DNA of 64,000 nucleotides, from positions 1 through 64,000 of the forward strand of contig CASFYB010000001.1 of NCBI GenBank assembly GCA_949298825.1, read 5' to 3'. Origin of the DNA: an uncultured Helicobacter sp. Its GTDB lineage: Bacteria; Campylobacterota; Campylobacteria; Campylobacterales; Helicobacteraceae. Of the stretch, positions 44,669-55,200 are shown piece by piece. Below the pieces are notes generated by a model. That model did no database searches. It saw only the letters and a program-made list of their open reading frames with translations, and was not told the origin of the DNA. Numbering within the stretch: the stretch's first letter is position 1; every line of letters begins with the position of its first letter. Both the position numbers and the translations under genes were made by a program.

Positions 44669-44782
44669 CAATTCCCTCGACTAAAAATTCACTGATATTT
44701 TACTTAAGTTTTACCAAAAAAACTCTAGGGCTTTACTGGGCATTTTTAAAATCCTTGATAAGACAAAAATCAAGGAGAAAGA

Positions 44783-46150
44783 ATGACAAAAGTCTTAAGA
44801 GTAGTTTTGATCTGTAGCTCAATAATATTAGGGGCAAGTTTAGATAATGAGATCAAGTCCACAACAGAAGAGATAAAAAAAGAGAGCAAAGAGGGGGCAT
44901 TTTTCAAACGTTTTAACTTTAGTGGTTTTGGCTATATAAGCTATTTTAGAAATGATCTTGATCTGGCTGGACAGAGTATGCAGTATCGTTTAAAGCTTGA
45001 TTCTAGTTATGATATTTATGATGGTTATTTAGCACATTTAGGGATATTTTTCTCTCAAGGATCTTCAACACCCAATGCTAATTCTTATATTTATGGGGGT
45101 GTGCATGGCAGTAGAGGAGGAGTGAGTAATGTCGGCTTTTCAGATAGATTTGGTATAGGAGTCTTTGGTGCTAGTAAAACTTTTAATTTTTCTAAAAATG
45201 GTTTAGAAATCAAGGCGGGTAGATTTAATCTTGATACTCCATTAAACAATAATAAGGTGGATTTATATAGCGGTATTGAAGCAAAAATTAAATACAAGAA
45301 TATGCAATATTTTTTGCTCTATTCTTTTAGCTATATGGCAGATCATTTGGCCTATGGGCTTAATGCAAGGGGATTGTTTGATTCTAAAAATCAGAAGCTA
45401 GAGGCTCAGCATGCAGCCAGCATTGGCATTGGGAATCCACTTTTTATGGCTGGCTTAAAGTATAAGGCAAAATACATAGATTCTATGTTTTATATTGCTA
45501 ATAGTGTTAATTTTTTTGATGTTATTGCTTTTGGTCAAACTTCTTTTAAGCAAGATATAGGGGATTTTAACTATAGTCTGAATGCTCAAATAGCCTATGC
45601 AAAAATTTCTAACTCTCCAAGCTTAAAGCTAGGAGGAGATGGGGGTAAACAAATTTCAAGTGCTATTAACTTAAAATCATTAGCTCAAAATAGGGGAGTG
45701 TATAATCTTAATATGCATTTAGGCTATAGGGGTTTTAAGGGCAAGATTGGGGTTTTAGGCAGCTTTGCAGATGGCTATGGTGTGCTTTTAAACTCTGTGG
45801 GAGGACTTGATCTAGCAGGTAGGATGTGGCAAAATAACTTCACTTCCACTTATGAGGGCTTTGGTATCCTTGGATCTGGCGGATATAAAAATTCAAATAT
45901 TTTCCTTGCCTATATGAGTGCTGGATTTGGAGCTTTAGGGATGTTTGGAGGTATGGATATTGTCTTTATTGGTGGGGATAACTTTTTCCCACTTAGCACT
46001 AGCAATCTAGCAAATCGTGATTTTATCGAGCTTACTCCACATTTTAAATACAATATAACAAAGCAATTAGAATTTTCACTTTCTTCATCATTTTATTTTC
46101 TAGATTTTATGGGTATTAAAACAAGGGTTCAGCTTCAATATAAATTCTAG
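44783..46150 (+). CDS. Helicobacter outer-membrane protein (Hof/porin-like beta-barrel)
   Basis: 455 residues with a signal peptide (MTKVLRVVLICSSIILGAS), a short charged linker and then repeated amphipathic strands (FNFSGFGYISYFRNDLDLAG, LEIKAGRFNLDTPLNNNKVDLYSG, FSLSSSFYFLD), ending in phenylalanine (RVQLQYKF) as barrel proteins do. The AGRFNLDTP strand is like OprD-related porins and the Hof family of Helicobacter. The substrate is unknown. AAGGAG precedes the ATG. Confidence 0.75.
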   Translation: MTKVLRVVLICSSIILGASLDNEIKSTTEEIKKESKEGAFFKRFNFSGFGYISYFRNDLDLAGQSMQYRLKLDSSYDIYDGYLAHLGIFFSQGSSTPNANSYIYGGVHGSRGGVSNVGFSDRFGIGVFGASKTFNFSKNGLEIKAGRFNLDTPLNNNKVDLYSGIEAKIKYKNMQYFLLYSFSYMADHLAYGLNARGLFDSKNQKLEAQHAASIGIGNPLFMAGLKYKAKYIDSMFYIANSVNFFDVIAFGQTSFKQDIGDFNYSLNAQIAYAKISNSPSLKLGGDGGKQISSAINLKSLAQNRGVYNLNMHLGYRGFKGKIGVLGSFADGYGVLLNSVGGLDLAGRMWQNNFTSTYEGFGILGSGGYKNSNIFLAYMSAGFGALGMFGGMDIVFIGGDNFFPLSTSNLANRDFIELTPHFKYNITKQLEFSLSSSFYFLDFMGIKTRVQLQYKF

Positions 46151-46186
46151 AAAATAGCAATAAATTTTAGTGTTAGGAAATTTTGC

Positions 46187-46192
46187 TACAAT
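46187..46192 (+). promoter_or_regulatory. -10 promoter box for argF
   Basis: TACAAT, 26 bases before the chosen argF start. It argues against the longer in-frame start at 46170, which would lie upstream of the box. Confidence 0.5.
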
Positions 46193-46217
46193 AGTTGAAA
46201 ATAACTTAGGGCAGATG

Positions 46218-47201
46218 ATGAAGCATTTTCTAACATTAGCAGACTTTACGCCTGATGAGCTTATGGAGATGTTGGCTCTTGGGCTTGAGCTAAAGCGTGA
46301 TTTTAAGCAGGGCAAAAGCCGCAATGAGCTATCTGGCAAGGTGCTGGGAATGATTTTTGAGAAAAATTCTACACGCACTAGAGTAAGCTTTGAGGCTGGT
46401 ATTTATCAGCTAGGTGGTATGGGTATGTTTCTATCTAGTAGGGATATCCAGCTAAGTAGAGGGGAGAGTATTTCTGATTCTGCGCGAGTGATCAGCTCGA
46501 TGCTAGATTTGATCATGATACGCACCTTTGAGCATTCTGGCTTAGAAGAGTTTGCTAAGTACTCAAAAGTCCCTGTAATCAATGGACTTAGCGACTCATA
46601 TCATCCTGTTCAGGTTATGGCTGACTATATGACGATGATTGAAAATGGTATTTTTTCCTCTCATTTTTCTAATTCTAGATTAGCATCTATTTTAAAAGAT
46701 CTTGATATCAAGCACAAGATGGAGCCAAAGCTAAGCTATATTGGGGATGGTAATAATATGACTCATTCTTATATGATGCTGGCTGCTAAATTTGGTTTAG
46801 AGCTTAAGATCTCTACGCCAAAGGGCTATGAGGCAGATTCTGCGATTACTGAACTTGCATTAAAAATCGCCAAGATAAGTGGCGCTAAAATTGAGTTCTG
46901 CTCATCCCCCAAAGAGGCTATAAGTAATTGCAATGTAGTTTTGACAGACACTTGGACTTCTATGGGTCAGGAGAGTGAGAAAGAAAAAAGAAAGGCTGAT
47001 TTTAAGGGATATTGTATAGATTCTGATTTGATGGCACTAGCCAGCAAGGATGCGATTTTTATGCATTGTTTGCCTGCTTATCGTGGGCAAGAGGTGAGTG
47101 CTGATATTATTGATGGACCGCAAAGTCGGGTGTTTGAGGAAGCAGAAAATAGACTTCATGTTCAAAAAGGGATTATGTTATGGCTACATCAAAACAGGTA
47201 A
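46218..47201 (+). CDS. argF: Ornithine carbamoyltransferase
   Basis: Makes citrulline from ornithine and carbamoyl phosphate. The 327 residues include the carbamoyl-phosphate motif FEKNSTRTRVSFEAGIYQLGG, the ornithine-binding loop around MGQESEKE, and HCLPAYRGQEVS with the conserved HCLP, which separates it from aspartate carbamoyltransferase. The ATG at 46218 has AGGG six bases upstream. H. pylori lacks this step as far as I recall. It overlaps the UPF0763 gene by 22 bases. Confidence 0.92.
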   Translation: MKHFLTLADFTPDELMEMLALGLELKRDFKQGKSRNELSGKVLGMIFEKNSTRTRVSFEAGIYQLGGMGMFLSSRDIQLSRGESISDSARVISSMLDLIMIRTFEHSGLEEFAKYSKVPVINGLSDSYHPVQVMADYMTMIENGIFSSHFSNSRLASILKDLDIKHKMEPKLSYIGDGNNMTHSYMMLAAKFGLELKISTPKGYEADSAITELALKIAKISGAKIEFCSSPKEAISNCNVVLTDTWTSMGQESEKEKRKADFKGYCIDSDLMALASKDAIFMHCLPAYRGQEVSADIIDGPQSRVFEEAENRLHVQKGIMLWLHQNR

Positions 47202-47647
47202 AGACTAAAAATATTACTTCTAAAAAAGCTAATTTAAGTGAGATTTTAAATGCACAGAATATGGGGTATTTACAGCGTGTAAGCGAAGATGTCCTTGAGG
47301 TTTATCTGCAAAATGGTAGCTTTAACTCCAATGAATCTTGGTTTTTAAAAGATAATGGTGGACAAGAATATGTCGTACTCCCCCAGCATATTTTAAAAAC
47401 AATCATCTCTTTGCTGCGCAAGGCTCATGAAGATAGATTGAAGGTTGAGCTAGAGAGGGATATTATTTCACTCACGCCCATTGACTTTGATGATGTGATG
47501 AGTGTGGCTACCTCTCGTGTAGAAAGTTTGAGAAATAAAGATGGTAGTTTGCCTCATATTAATACAATGCAGCTTATTAAAGATATAAAAAAAGAACACC
47601 CAAATTTATTTTTGAATCTTGATTCTCTTATTGGAGGACGTCTATGA
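47180..47647 (+). CDS. UPF0763/DUF2603 family protein (HP0664-like)
   Basis: 155 residues with a lysine-rich N-terminus and the conserved core MGYLQRVSEDVLEVYLQNG, WFLKDNGGQEYVVLPQ and LTPIDFDDVMSVATSRVESLR. The family is restricted to Campylobacterota, and its function is unknown. It starts inside argF and ends 4 bases inside hemN, the order HP0664-HP0665 in H. pylori. Confidence 0.85.
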   Translation: MATSKQVKTKNITSKKANLSEILNAQNMGYLQRVSEDVLEVYLQNGSFNSNESWFLKDNGGQEYVVLPQHILKTIISLLRKAHEDRLKVELERDIISLTPIDFDDVMSVATSRVESLRNKDGSLPHINTMQLIKDIKKEHPNLFLNLDSLIGGRL

Positions 47648-49017
47648 TTGATTTTAAAAAATTTGCAAACTATTCTAAGGCTGGCCCAAGATATACTAGC
47701 TATCCCACAGCAGTTGAGTTTAGAGAAAATTTTGGAGTAGATGACTTTGAAAATGCCCTTAATAGAAATGATAAATTTTCTAATCTTCCTTTATCTATTT
47801 ATGTGCATTTGCCTTTTTGTAAAAGTGCATGCTATTTTTGTGCATGTAATGTAATTTATACTAATAGTGAAGAGAAAAAAGAGCGTTATCTTGGGTATTT
47901 GAAAAAGGAATTAGAACTTATTGCAAAAAAGATGGATACCTCACGCCAAGTAGTGCAGCTGCATTTTGGAGGTGGGACACCTACTTATTTTAATGCCAAG
48001 CAATTAGAGATTATCATTAAAGCTATTTATCAGACTTTTCCAAATTTTGCCAAGAATGCTGAGATAAGTTGCGAGATTGATCCTAGACATTTTACGCGTG
48101 AGCAGATGGATGTGCTAAAGGCTGGAGGTTTTAATCGTGTAAGCTTTGGTGTGCAAGATTTTGATGGGACTGTACAAAAGGCAATCAATCGTTTTCAAAG
48201 CATAGAGCTTATGCAAGAAGTGGTAAAGATTGCTAGAGATGCTGGGATTGGATCTATTAACTTTGATTTGATTTATGGGCTTCCTTACCAGAGTGTATCT
48301 AGCTTTATGGATACATTAAAAAAGGCTGTATCTCTTGGTGCAGATCGCTTTGCTGTATTTAACTATGCGCATGTACCTTGGATCAAAAGGACGATGGGAA
48401 ATATCGATGAAAAAACACTGCCAACCCCAGAGACAAAGCTAGAGATTTTAAAAAATACGATTGCTTTTTTGAAAGATTGTGGCTATGAGATGATAGGGAT
48501 GGATCATTTTGCAAAGAGTAATGATGAGCTAACTTTAGCTAGCAAGAATGCAGAATTAAGAAGAAATTTTCAAGGGTATACAACGCGAGGTTTTTCCCAA
48601 ACTATAGGCATTGGGCTAACTTCAATTGGTGAGGGGCTAGATTATTATGCGCAAAACTTTAAGGATATCAAACAATATGAGGCAGCGCTTGATAGTGGGA
48701 GGCTGCCTATTGAGCGTGGTGTAGCCTTGAGTGATGAGGATAGGCTAAGAAAAGAAGTCATCATGCAGCTGATGAATAATGCCCAGCTAGAGTTTAAAAA
48801 GATCGAAGCTCTTTTTGATATTGATTTTAAGACATATTTTGCAAAAGAGTTAAAAGAACTTCAGGTATTTGTAGATGATGGGATTTTAGAAATCAAAGAT
48901 AGTGGAATCTATGCAAATGCAACTGGTGGTATGCTTATTCGCAATATTGCGATGGTGTTTGATGCGTATTTAGATAAGATTCCAGAGGATCAAAGAAGAT
49001 TTAGTAAAACGGTGTGA
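47644..49017 (+). CDS. hemN: Oxygen-independent coproporphyrinogen III oxidase
   Basis: Radical-SAM decarboxylase of heme synthesis. The 457 residues have the true HemN cluster motif HLPFCKSACYFCACN (C-x3-C-x2-C-x-C), which distinguishes it from HemW-like proteins, then LHFGGGTPTYF, GVQDFDGTVQKAINR and INFDLIYGLP. The C-terminal HemN domain is present (FQGYTTRGFSQTIGIGLTSIGEG). It overlaps the UPF0763 gene by 4 bases, and the next gene starts 1 base after its stop. Confidence 0.95.
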   Translation: MIDFKKFANYSKAGPRYTSYPTAVEFRENFGVDDFENALNRNDKFSNLPLSIYVHLPFCKSACYFCACNVIYTNSEEKKERYLGYLKKELELIAKKMDTSRQVVQLHFGGGTPTYFNAKQLEIIIKAIYQTFPNFAKNAEISCEIDPRHFTREQMDVLKAGGFNRVSFGVQDFDGTVQKAINRFQSIELMQEVVKIARDAGIGSINFDLIYGLPYQSVSSFMDTLKKAVSLGADRFAVFNYAHVPWIKRTMGNIDEKTLPTPETKLEILKNTIAFLKDCGYEMIGMDHFAKSNDELTLASKNAELRRNFQGYTTRGFSQTIGIGLTSIGEGLDYYAQNFKDIKQYEAALDSGRLPIERGVALSDEDRLRKEVIMQLMNNAQLEFKKIEALFDIDFKTYFAKELKELQVFVDDGILEIKDSGIYANATGGMLIRNIAMVFDAYLDKIPEDQRRFSKTV

Positions 49018-49018
49018 G

Positions 49019-49309
49019 ATGCAAGAGTGGCTTCAAATAGCATTGGGCTGTATAAAGTGTGCTAAGTGTATTCCAACCTGTCAAATGTATGAAAGCCATC
49101 GCGATGAAGTACACTCTCCTAGAGGCCTATTAAGTCTTTTATCCCTTTTAAAGACAAATGAAGATTCTAAATATATCGCATATACAAAAGAAGCTTTAGA
49201 TTCTTGTTTATTGTGCGAGCATTGCAGTAAGCATTGCCCCAAAGATCTAAAAATCGATCTTGCCATTAGACTTGCTAGAACTGATCTTAGTAAAACTCAA
49301 ATGCCCTAA
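49019..49309 (+). CDS. Truncated GlpC-like iron-sulfur protein (two-cluster ferredoxin part only)
   Basis: 96 residues holding two 4Fe-4S motifs, CIKCAKCIPTCQMY near residue 11 and CLLCEHCSKHCPKDL near residue 63. This matches the N-terminus of GlpC/glycolate-oxidase-type subunits, and H. pylori has a glpC-like gene (HP0666, several hundred residues by recollection) in this position. Here the frame stops after the ferredoxin domain, with no CCG domains, and rsmH converges with a 23-base overlap. It may act as a small electron carrier or be a gene remnant. Confidence 0.7.
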   Translation: MQEWLQIALGCIKCAKCIPTCQMYESHRDEVHSPRGLLSLLSLLKTNEDSKYIAYTKEALDSCLLCEHCSKHCPKDLKIDLAIRLARTDLSKTQMP

Positions 49310-50204
49310 GTTTGGCACATTTAGCACGGGAGTTATATTTTAGTTCATCATTTGTAGCTATTAGAGGTTTTTTGGTCATAATCCTTCCTAGCTCATGATT
49401 ATTTCCACATTCACAGCGCATTATATTTTCTGGACAGATGCAAGATCTAGCATAGTCTTTAAGGCTATTTTTAATAGCCCTATCTTCAAGCGAGTGGAAG
49501 CTGATGATGCACAAAATTGCTTTTTTTAATCCTTTTACACTCTCTAATAAACAATCAAGCTCCCTAAGCTCTCCATTTACCTCAATTCTTAAGGCCTGAT
49601 ATACCAGCGGTAGTATTTTTGGATTTTTAAAATGCGTTTTTAGAAAGTGGCTAAAACTACTAGCAGAATCTAAAATAGAAGGATTATGCTCTCTAAGCTC
49701 GATAATAAGACTGGCCAGCTTTTTTGCCTCTCTAAGCTCGCCAAAGTCAAAAAAGATCTTTGCTAGTTCGTGTTGAGAGTAGCTTTTTAGTATTTTTTCT
49801 GCATTTAGATTGCTTGAAGTATCCATCCGCATATCTAAGACATCACTCTCAAAGCCAAAACCACGTCTAGGTGTATCTAGCTGATAAGAGCTTACCCCAA
49901 TATCTGCTAAAACTCCGCAAATCTCTCCCTGATATTTATCTAAAAGCCTTCCAAAAATATCCCCAAAGCCACCAGATTCACAAGAAAATCTATCCTTAAA
50001 TATCGCTAGTCTAGCCTTAGCAAACTCTCTAGCTTCTTTATCTTTATCAATACCTATGATCTTTATATGTGGATAAGCCTTTAAGATAGCCTCAGAGTGT
50101 CCTCCAAAGCCCAGAGTACAATCTATCAAAATCCCACTTCTAGCATTTTTAAAAATATCTAAAACTTCATCTTTAAGCACGGGGATATGAGGGATATTAT
50201 CCAT
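49287..50204 (-). CDS. rsmH: 16S rRNA (cytosine-1402 N4)-methyltransferase
   Basis: Methylates C1402 in the ribosomal P site. The 305 residues begin IPHIPVLKDEVLDIF, with the SAM loop LIDCTLGFGGHSEAIL, ADIGVSSYQLDTPRRGFGF, the long helical insert, and ISFHSLEDRAIKNSL near the end. The protein is complete. Its gene starts close to the 3' end of RNase P RNA on the same strand. Confidence 0.95.
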   Translation of the reverse strand: MDNIPHIPVLKDEVLDIFKNARSGILIDCTLGFGGHSEAILKAYPHIKIIGIDKDKEAREFAKARLAIFKDRFSCESGGFGDIFGRLLDKYQGEICGVLADIGVSSYQLDTPRRGFGFESDVLDMRMDTSSNLNAEKILKSYSQHELAKIFFDFGELREAKKLASLIIELREHNPSILDSASSFSHFLKTHFKNPKILPLVYQALRIEVNGELRELDCLLESVKGLKKAILCIISFHSLEDRAIKNSLKDYARSCICPENIMRCECGNNHELGRIMTKKPLIATNDELKYNSRAKCAKLRAFEFY

Positions 50205-50267
50205 TTAGTTTCCTAGTTTTGATTCTCATCATTTATTCTAAAAAATAAATCATAAAAATCAAAATGA

Positions 50268-50581
50268 GGTATAGCGATAAGCCGAGTTCTGTCGAGGGCG
50301 ATTATTTATCTTGGTGGTATTTTGCAATACCACTCAGGCAAAGAGTTAAAATTCAAGACTATAACCATACTCTTCTTGCTACGGATTGGGTTTACATGGA
50401 CGCTATTAGATTGCTCCAAAGCCGGTAGGCTCTTACCCCACCTTTTCACCCTTACTAAATAATTAGCGGTTCTTTTCTGTTGCACTATCCCTTAGCTTGC
50501 GCTAGCCATCTGTTAGATGGAATCCTGTCTTGTGTAGCTCGGACTTTCCTCTCTTAAAGTAGAGCAATCGCCTGCTATACC
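50268..50581 (-). ncRNA. rnpB: RNase P RNA
   Basis: The minus strand contains the universal RNase P elements: the 5' GGTATAGCAGGCGATTGC, the conserved GAGGAAAGTCCGAGCT of CR-I, and the 3' ACAGAACTCGGCTTATCGC. The 3' end pairs with the 5' end (GGTATAGC with GCTATACC), giving about 314 bases of A-type RNA. A TACAAT box (plus-strand 50590-50595) is placed correctly for its promoter. Confidence 0.95.
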
Positions 50582-50589
50582 TTGTGAGA

Positions 50590-50595
50590 ATTGTA
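50590..50595 (-). promoter_or_regulatory. -10 promoter box for rnpB
   Basis: The minus strand reads TACAAT about 8 bases before the first base of RNase P RNA. Confidence 0.6.
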
Positions 50596-50680
50596 GCACA
50601 AATATCCCCAAACACCTATAAATGCTTGAGGTCTAATTGGCCATAAAAGCAAGTAGATGCAAGATTTTGGTAAAATTGGC

Positions 50681-50686
50681 TATAAT
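50681..50686 (+). promoter_or_regulatory. -10 promoter box for the marR-RND efflux operon
   Basis: TATAAT followed by AATCAAAG, 50 bases before the MarR start codon and divergent from rnpB. It is the only visible promoter for four genes that are otherwise joined without gaps. Confidence 0.55.
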
Positions 50687-50736
50687 AATCAAAGCTGTCA
50701 TGATTAGTAAAATAAATTTTAGGGGCATGCGCATTT

Positions 50737-51243
50737 ATGAAAGAAGAATTAGGTGGCGAAAGACTTATAAGTGCATTCTTTCTAGCATCTAGACAAATGC
50801 GCTTAAATGTAACAAGAAATTTTGCAGAATATGGGATTGCCTTTGAGCAGCTAGAAGTACTTTTTTTGCTTAAGCATAATCATGAAATGAGTGTTAGTCA
50901 GATAGCTGCTGAGCTAGAAAAGGACAAGGCTACAGTATCTCGTTCTATCAGGTTTTTGGAGCTAAGAGGACTGGTACAAAAAAAGACCAATGCCAATGAT
51001 AAGCGTAAACTTAAAGTTACCCTATCTAATGAGGGCATAGCCAAGCTTGATGAAGTTCGCAATTGCCACCATGAGCTCATCCAAGCTTTAGATGATTCTG
51101 TTAGCCCAAAAGAGCAGAAGATCTTTTTGCAAATTTTGGGAAAAATTGTAGATATTTTCTGTGAAGATGATGGCTTGTATTGGCAAAAGATAAATAGCTG
51201 GAATCATAAATCTAAAGATATAAAATCTAAGGGCAAAAATTAA
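50737..51243 (+). CDS. MarR-family transcriptional regulator
   Basis: 168 residues with the winged helix-turn-helix of MarR: GIAFEQLEVLFLLKHNHEMSVSQIAAELEKDKATVSRSIRFLELRGLVQKKT, wing NDKRKLKVTLSNEG. It heads an efflux operon and starts 4 bases before the adaptor gene, so I infer it regulates the pump and itself, as MexR- or MarR-like proteins do. A ligand cannot be predicted. An AGGGG site lies about 12 bases upstream of the ATG, which is somewhat far. Confidence 0.85.
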   Translation: MKEELGGERLISAFFLASRQMRLNVTRNFAEYGIAFEQLEVLFLLKHNHEMSVSQIAAELEKDKATVSRSIRFLELRGLVQKKTNANDKRKLKVTLSNEGIAKLDEVRNCHHELIQALDDSVSPKEQKIFLQILGKIVDIFCEDDGLYWQKINSWNHKSKDIKSKGKN

Positions 51244-51247
51244 TCAA

Positions 51248-52282
51248 ATGATAAAAAAGCTTATATTTGGTAGTTTTGTTGTATTTTCTTTTTTATTACC
51301 AAGCCTAGAGGCAAAGCCAATAGCTATTAATATCATACCTATAAAAAAGGGTAGCTTACAACAAGAGGAAAACTTTGTAGGCAATGTCGTCTTTAAAGAA
51401 AGTGCAAATATCGCCTCACAATCAAGTGGGATTGTCAATGAGGTGAATTTCAGGGCAGGACAGAAAGTCAAAAAAGGGGATAAGCTTTTAAGCCTCAATG
51501 ATGAGCTTTTGCAAAAAGATATCATCACTAAGCAGGCAAAGCTCGATCAAGCTCTCTATGTGCTAGAAAAAAAGAAAAAAGAGTTAGAAAGGTATAAAAA
51601 CCTTTTAGATTCCCAATCTATTCCTTTGCAGCAGTATGAAAATGTAGAATATGATGTCAAGTCCCAAGAGGCTGATATCCTTTCTTTGCAGGCTCAACTA
51701 GATATATCTATACTTGATCTTAAACATAAGGTGATTTATGCGCCATTTGATGGGGTGATTGTCGAGCAAAAAGTACACCCAAGTGAGTGGGTAAATACTG
51801 GTGAAGTAGTAGCACAAATCCTAAATACTAAAGATGTTGAAATTATTGCTGATGTGCCTAGTTTTATGATCAATCATTTGGCCCTTGATCAAAAAGTCAA
51901 TGTAAAGATCAATAATAGAAACTATAAAGGCGTGATTGTCGCGCTCATCCCTAAAGCAAATATTAGCTCTCGTAACTTTCCTCTTTATATCTCTATTAAG
52001 GGCGATGATAGATTACTTGATGGTATGGCAGCTTCTATAAAGCTTGGAGTAAATGGCCAAAACAGTGGTTTTTTAATCCCTAGGGATTGTATTATCCAAC
52101 GTGGTGGCAAGAGTGGTGTTTTTATCGCTAAAGATGGAATAGCAAGATTTGTGCCTATAGAAGTACTATCTATCAATCGTGCAAATGCGCTTATACAGGG
52201 TAATCTCAAAGAGGGTGAATCATTAGTTTTACGCGGACAGGACAGACTAGATGATGGCTCGCAAGTTGTAGTTATTCAATGA
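51248..52282 (+). CDS. RND efflux periplasmic adaptor (membrane fusion protein)
   Basis: 344 residues. A signal peptide (MIKKLIFGSFVVFSFLLPSLEA) precedes the lipoyl half-motifs (ASQSSGIVNEVNFRAGQKVKKGDKLLSL and VIYAPFDGVIVEQKVHPSEWV), separated by a helical hairpin (residues about 90-150). A beta-barrel domain and a membrane-proximal end follow. No lipobox cysteine is present. It links the inner-membrane pump to the TolC-like channel encoded downstream, and overlaps the pump gene as ATGA. Confidence 0.9.
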   Translation: MIKKLIFGSFVVFSFLLPSLEAKPIAINIIPIKKGSLQQEENFVGNVVFKESANIASQSSGIVNEVNFRAGQKVKKGDKLLSLNDELLQKDIITKQAKLDQALYVLEKKKKELERYKNLLDSQSIPLQQYENVEYDVKSQEADILSLQAQLDISILDLKHKVIYAPFDGVIVEQKVHPSEWVNTGEVVAQILNTKDVEIIADVPSFMINHLALDQKVNVKINNRNYKGVIVALIPKANISSRNFPLYISIKGDDRLLDGMAASIKLGVNGQNSGFLIPRDCIIQRGGKSGVFIAKDGIARFVPIEVLSINRANALIQGNLKEGESLVLRGQDRLDDGSQVVVIQ

Positions 52283-55200
52283 ATACCTGGATTAAATATG
52301 GTTTAAAAAACCCCATCGTAGTACTTGTTTGCACGCTTTTTTTATTGCTTTTTGGCTCTATTACTTTATCTAAAATGCCCTATCAGCTTTTACCCCAAGT
52401 AACTAGGCCCAATATCAGTATCTATACTATTTGGAGTGGGGCTACTCCCTATGAGGTAGAAAAAGAAATTACCAACAGGCAAGAGAAATATCTTAAAAAC
52501 CTTCCTAATCTTCTCTCTATGACTTCCACCTCAAAAGAAGGGGTCTCTATTATTAATCTTGAGTTTGATTCTAGTCTTGATAGCAAGGCTGCTTTATTGG
52601 ATATTAGTGCTAGATTGGATGAAGTGCGTAGCTACCCAGCAGATGTCAATAAACCAGTAGTCAAAATCACTGGTGAGAGTGTCCCAATATCAGTATATTT
52701 ATTTGCAAAAACTCTAGATAGTAATGATGATATTAATCTATATAAAAACTATATTAATGATGAGATTATCAAATATTTTGAGCGAGTTGATGGAGTGGGG
52801 GAGGTCCTTGTAAGTGGGGGGAGGCAAAAACGACTTTTTATCACCCTTGATATGCCTAAAATGGCATTTTTTCATATTACTATTAATGATGTGATTTCTA
52901 GTATTAAGAATCAGAATATAAATATATCAGCTGGTAGTATGGACTTTGAGCAAAGAAGCTATAGGATAAGTACGATTGGAGAATATGGGGATATAGATTC
53001 TATAGGGCGTACTGTAGTAAAGACAAGCAATCACAAAACAATCCTATTGCGTGATATAGCCCATGTAAATGAAGGCTATGAAAAGACTACTAGTTATAAT
53101 TATCATAACCTTGATCCTGTCATCTCAATACAAATCCGCCCTACCGCATGGGCAAATATTTTGGATCTAACAGATAAGATAGAAAAAGAGACTAAATATC
53201 TTAATGAAACATTTTTACAAAAGCGTGGACTAAGTATAGAATGGGGTAGGGATCAAAGACAGTATATCAAAAGCTCAATAGCACAGGTAAGAGAAAATAT
53301 CATCATAGGGATTTTATTAGCAGTATTTGTACTTTTATTCTTCTTAAGAAGTTTTATGGCATTAGTAATGATTAGTATTGTCATACCACTTAGCATTATA
53401 GGATCTTTTATCTTTTTAGGTATTTTTGATAGGACCTTAAATGTGATTTTGCTGGCAGGAGTTAGCTTTGCTATTAGTATGATTGTGGATTCTGCTATTG
53501 TGGTTATAGAAAATATCTTCCGTCAAATGCGCTTGCAAAAAGATTTTTTTAAAGCTTGTGTGATAGGGGTGCGTGAAGTCATAGGGGCACTCTTTGCTTC
53601 AAGCATCACTACAATTGCTATTTTTGTGCCTATTATTTTTTTAAAAGATGATGCGGGTAAACTTTTTGTAGATATTGCTATGGCTAGTTCTAGTGCTATA
53701 GCTATATCTTTTTTCATCTGTATTTTTGTGATCCCATCTTTTTTGTATGCATTATTAAGATATAAAAAACCAGATATCAAAAAAAATAAGATTGATGAGT
53801 TTTTTGAAGATATTGGTAAAAGACTTAGTGCGCAAATTATGCATTGTGTGCATTTATGTACAAAAAATACCAATACACAGATTCTAAGTATTAGCATTTT
53901 TATTGGACTTTGTGGTGCTTTTAGCTTTTTTGCCTTTCCTAAGACTGACTATTTACCAAAGGGCAATCAAAATTTTCTAATCGGATATTTATCAGTTAGC
54001 ACAGGTCTATCCTTAGAGGAAAAAGAGCGTATTGTTAATATCCTAAAGACAGATTTTCAGCCATTTTTGGCTAGCTCACAAAATACATTGACAGATTCTG
54101 AAGTCCCTCTTATTAAAGATTTTTTCATCAGCGCAGGAGAGAATATCTATTTTTACCTTATCGCGCAGAATCCAAAAGAGACTAAAAAGCTTATGCAGTA
54201 TGCTAGAGAAAGTATCAATGCCATCCCCAATGTTAGTGGTACGGTATTGCAGCAAGAGATTTTTAGCGGGGCTTCAAGCTCTAGTATTGATATTAATATC
54301 ACGGGTGATAATTTAGATTCCATTTCTGCTAGTGCATCTAAGCTTATAGAATCTATCCGCGAAAAAATGCCCAATCTAAATATACGCATCATCCCATCTT
54401 TGGATATGAATAATCAAGAGATAAATCTCTATCCAGATCCTCACATACTGGCCTTAAATGGTCTAAATGTATCAAGCTTTGGCTATGTGGCTGAAGTGAT
54501 GCTTAAGGGTAAAAAAGTAGGGGAGTACAAAAGCAAGGATAGTGGAGAGCTGCTTGATATTTACCTACACTCACAAAAAAAGCAAGCCACCTCGCCAGAA
54601 GAGATACTCTATACTCAGATCTATGCTCCTAATGGAGATATTATCCCTATAGGCTCTTTGGCTGAAGTGAAAAATGAATATGGTGTAGCCAGGATACGTC
54701 ACTTTGAGCAAAAGCGCAATATCCTTTTGATACTTAATAGCAAGGATGATACGCCTATTGAAAAAATAGCACAGGATTTATATACAAATATAATCGCCCC
54801 ACAAGCTTTAAATGATGAAAATGACATAACCATCAGTGGATCTGCACTCAAACTTCAGAATCTAAAAACCGAGCTTTTAGGGGGATTTGTACTTGCAGTA
54901 GTCATTACTTATTTGATACTTTGTGCACTTTATAGTAATTTTTTATACCCATTTATTATCATTCTTACAGTCCCTTTGGCTACAGCAGGTGGGCTTTTAG
55001 GACTATTTATGGTAGATAAGCTCATAGCACCACAAAATCTTGATGTCCTTACTATGCTAGGTTTTATCATCCTTGTAGGCAGTGTGGTTAATAATGCAAT
55101 CCTTATTATCTATCAAACATTAATTAATATCAAAACCTATCAAAAACCAATCAATGAGGCTATCTTAGATGCCACACAAACTCGCCTATCACCTATTTAT

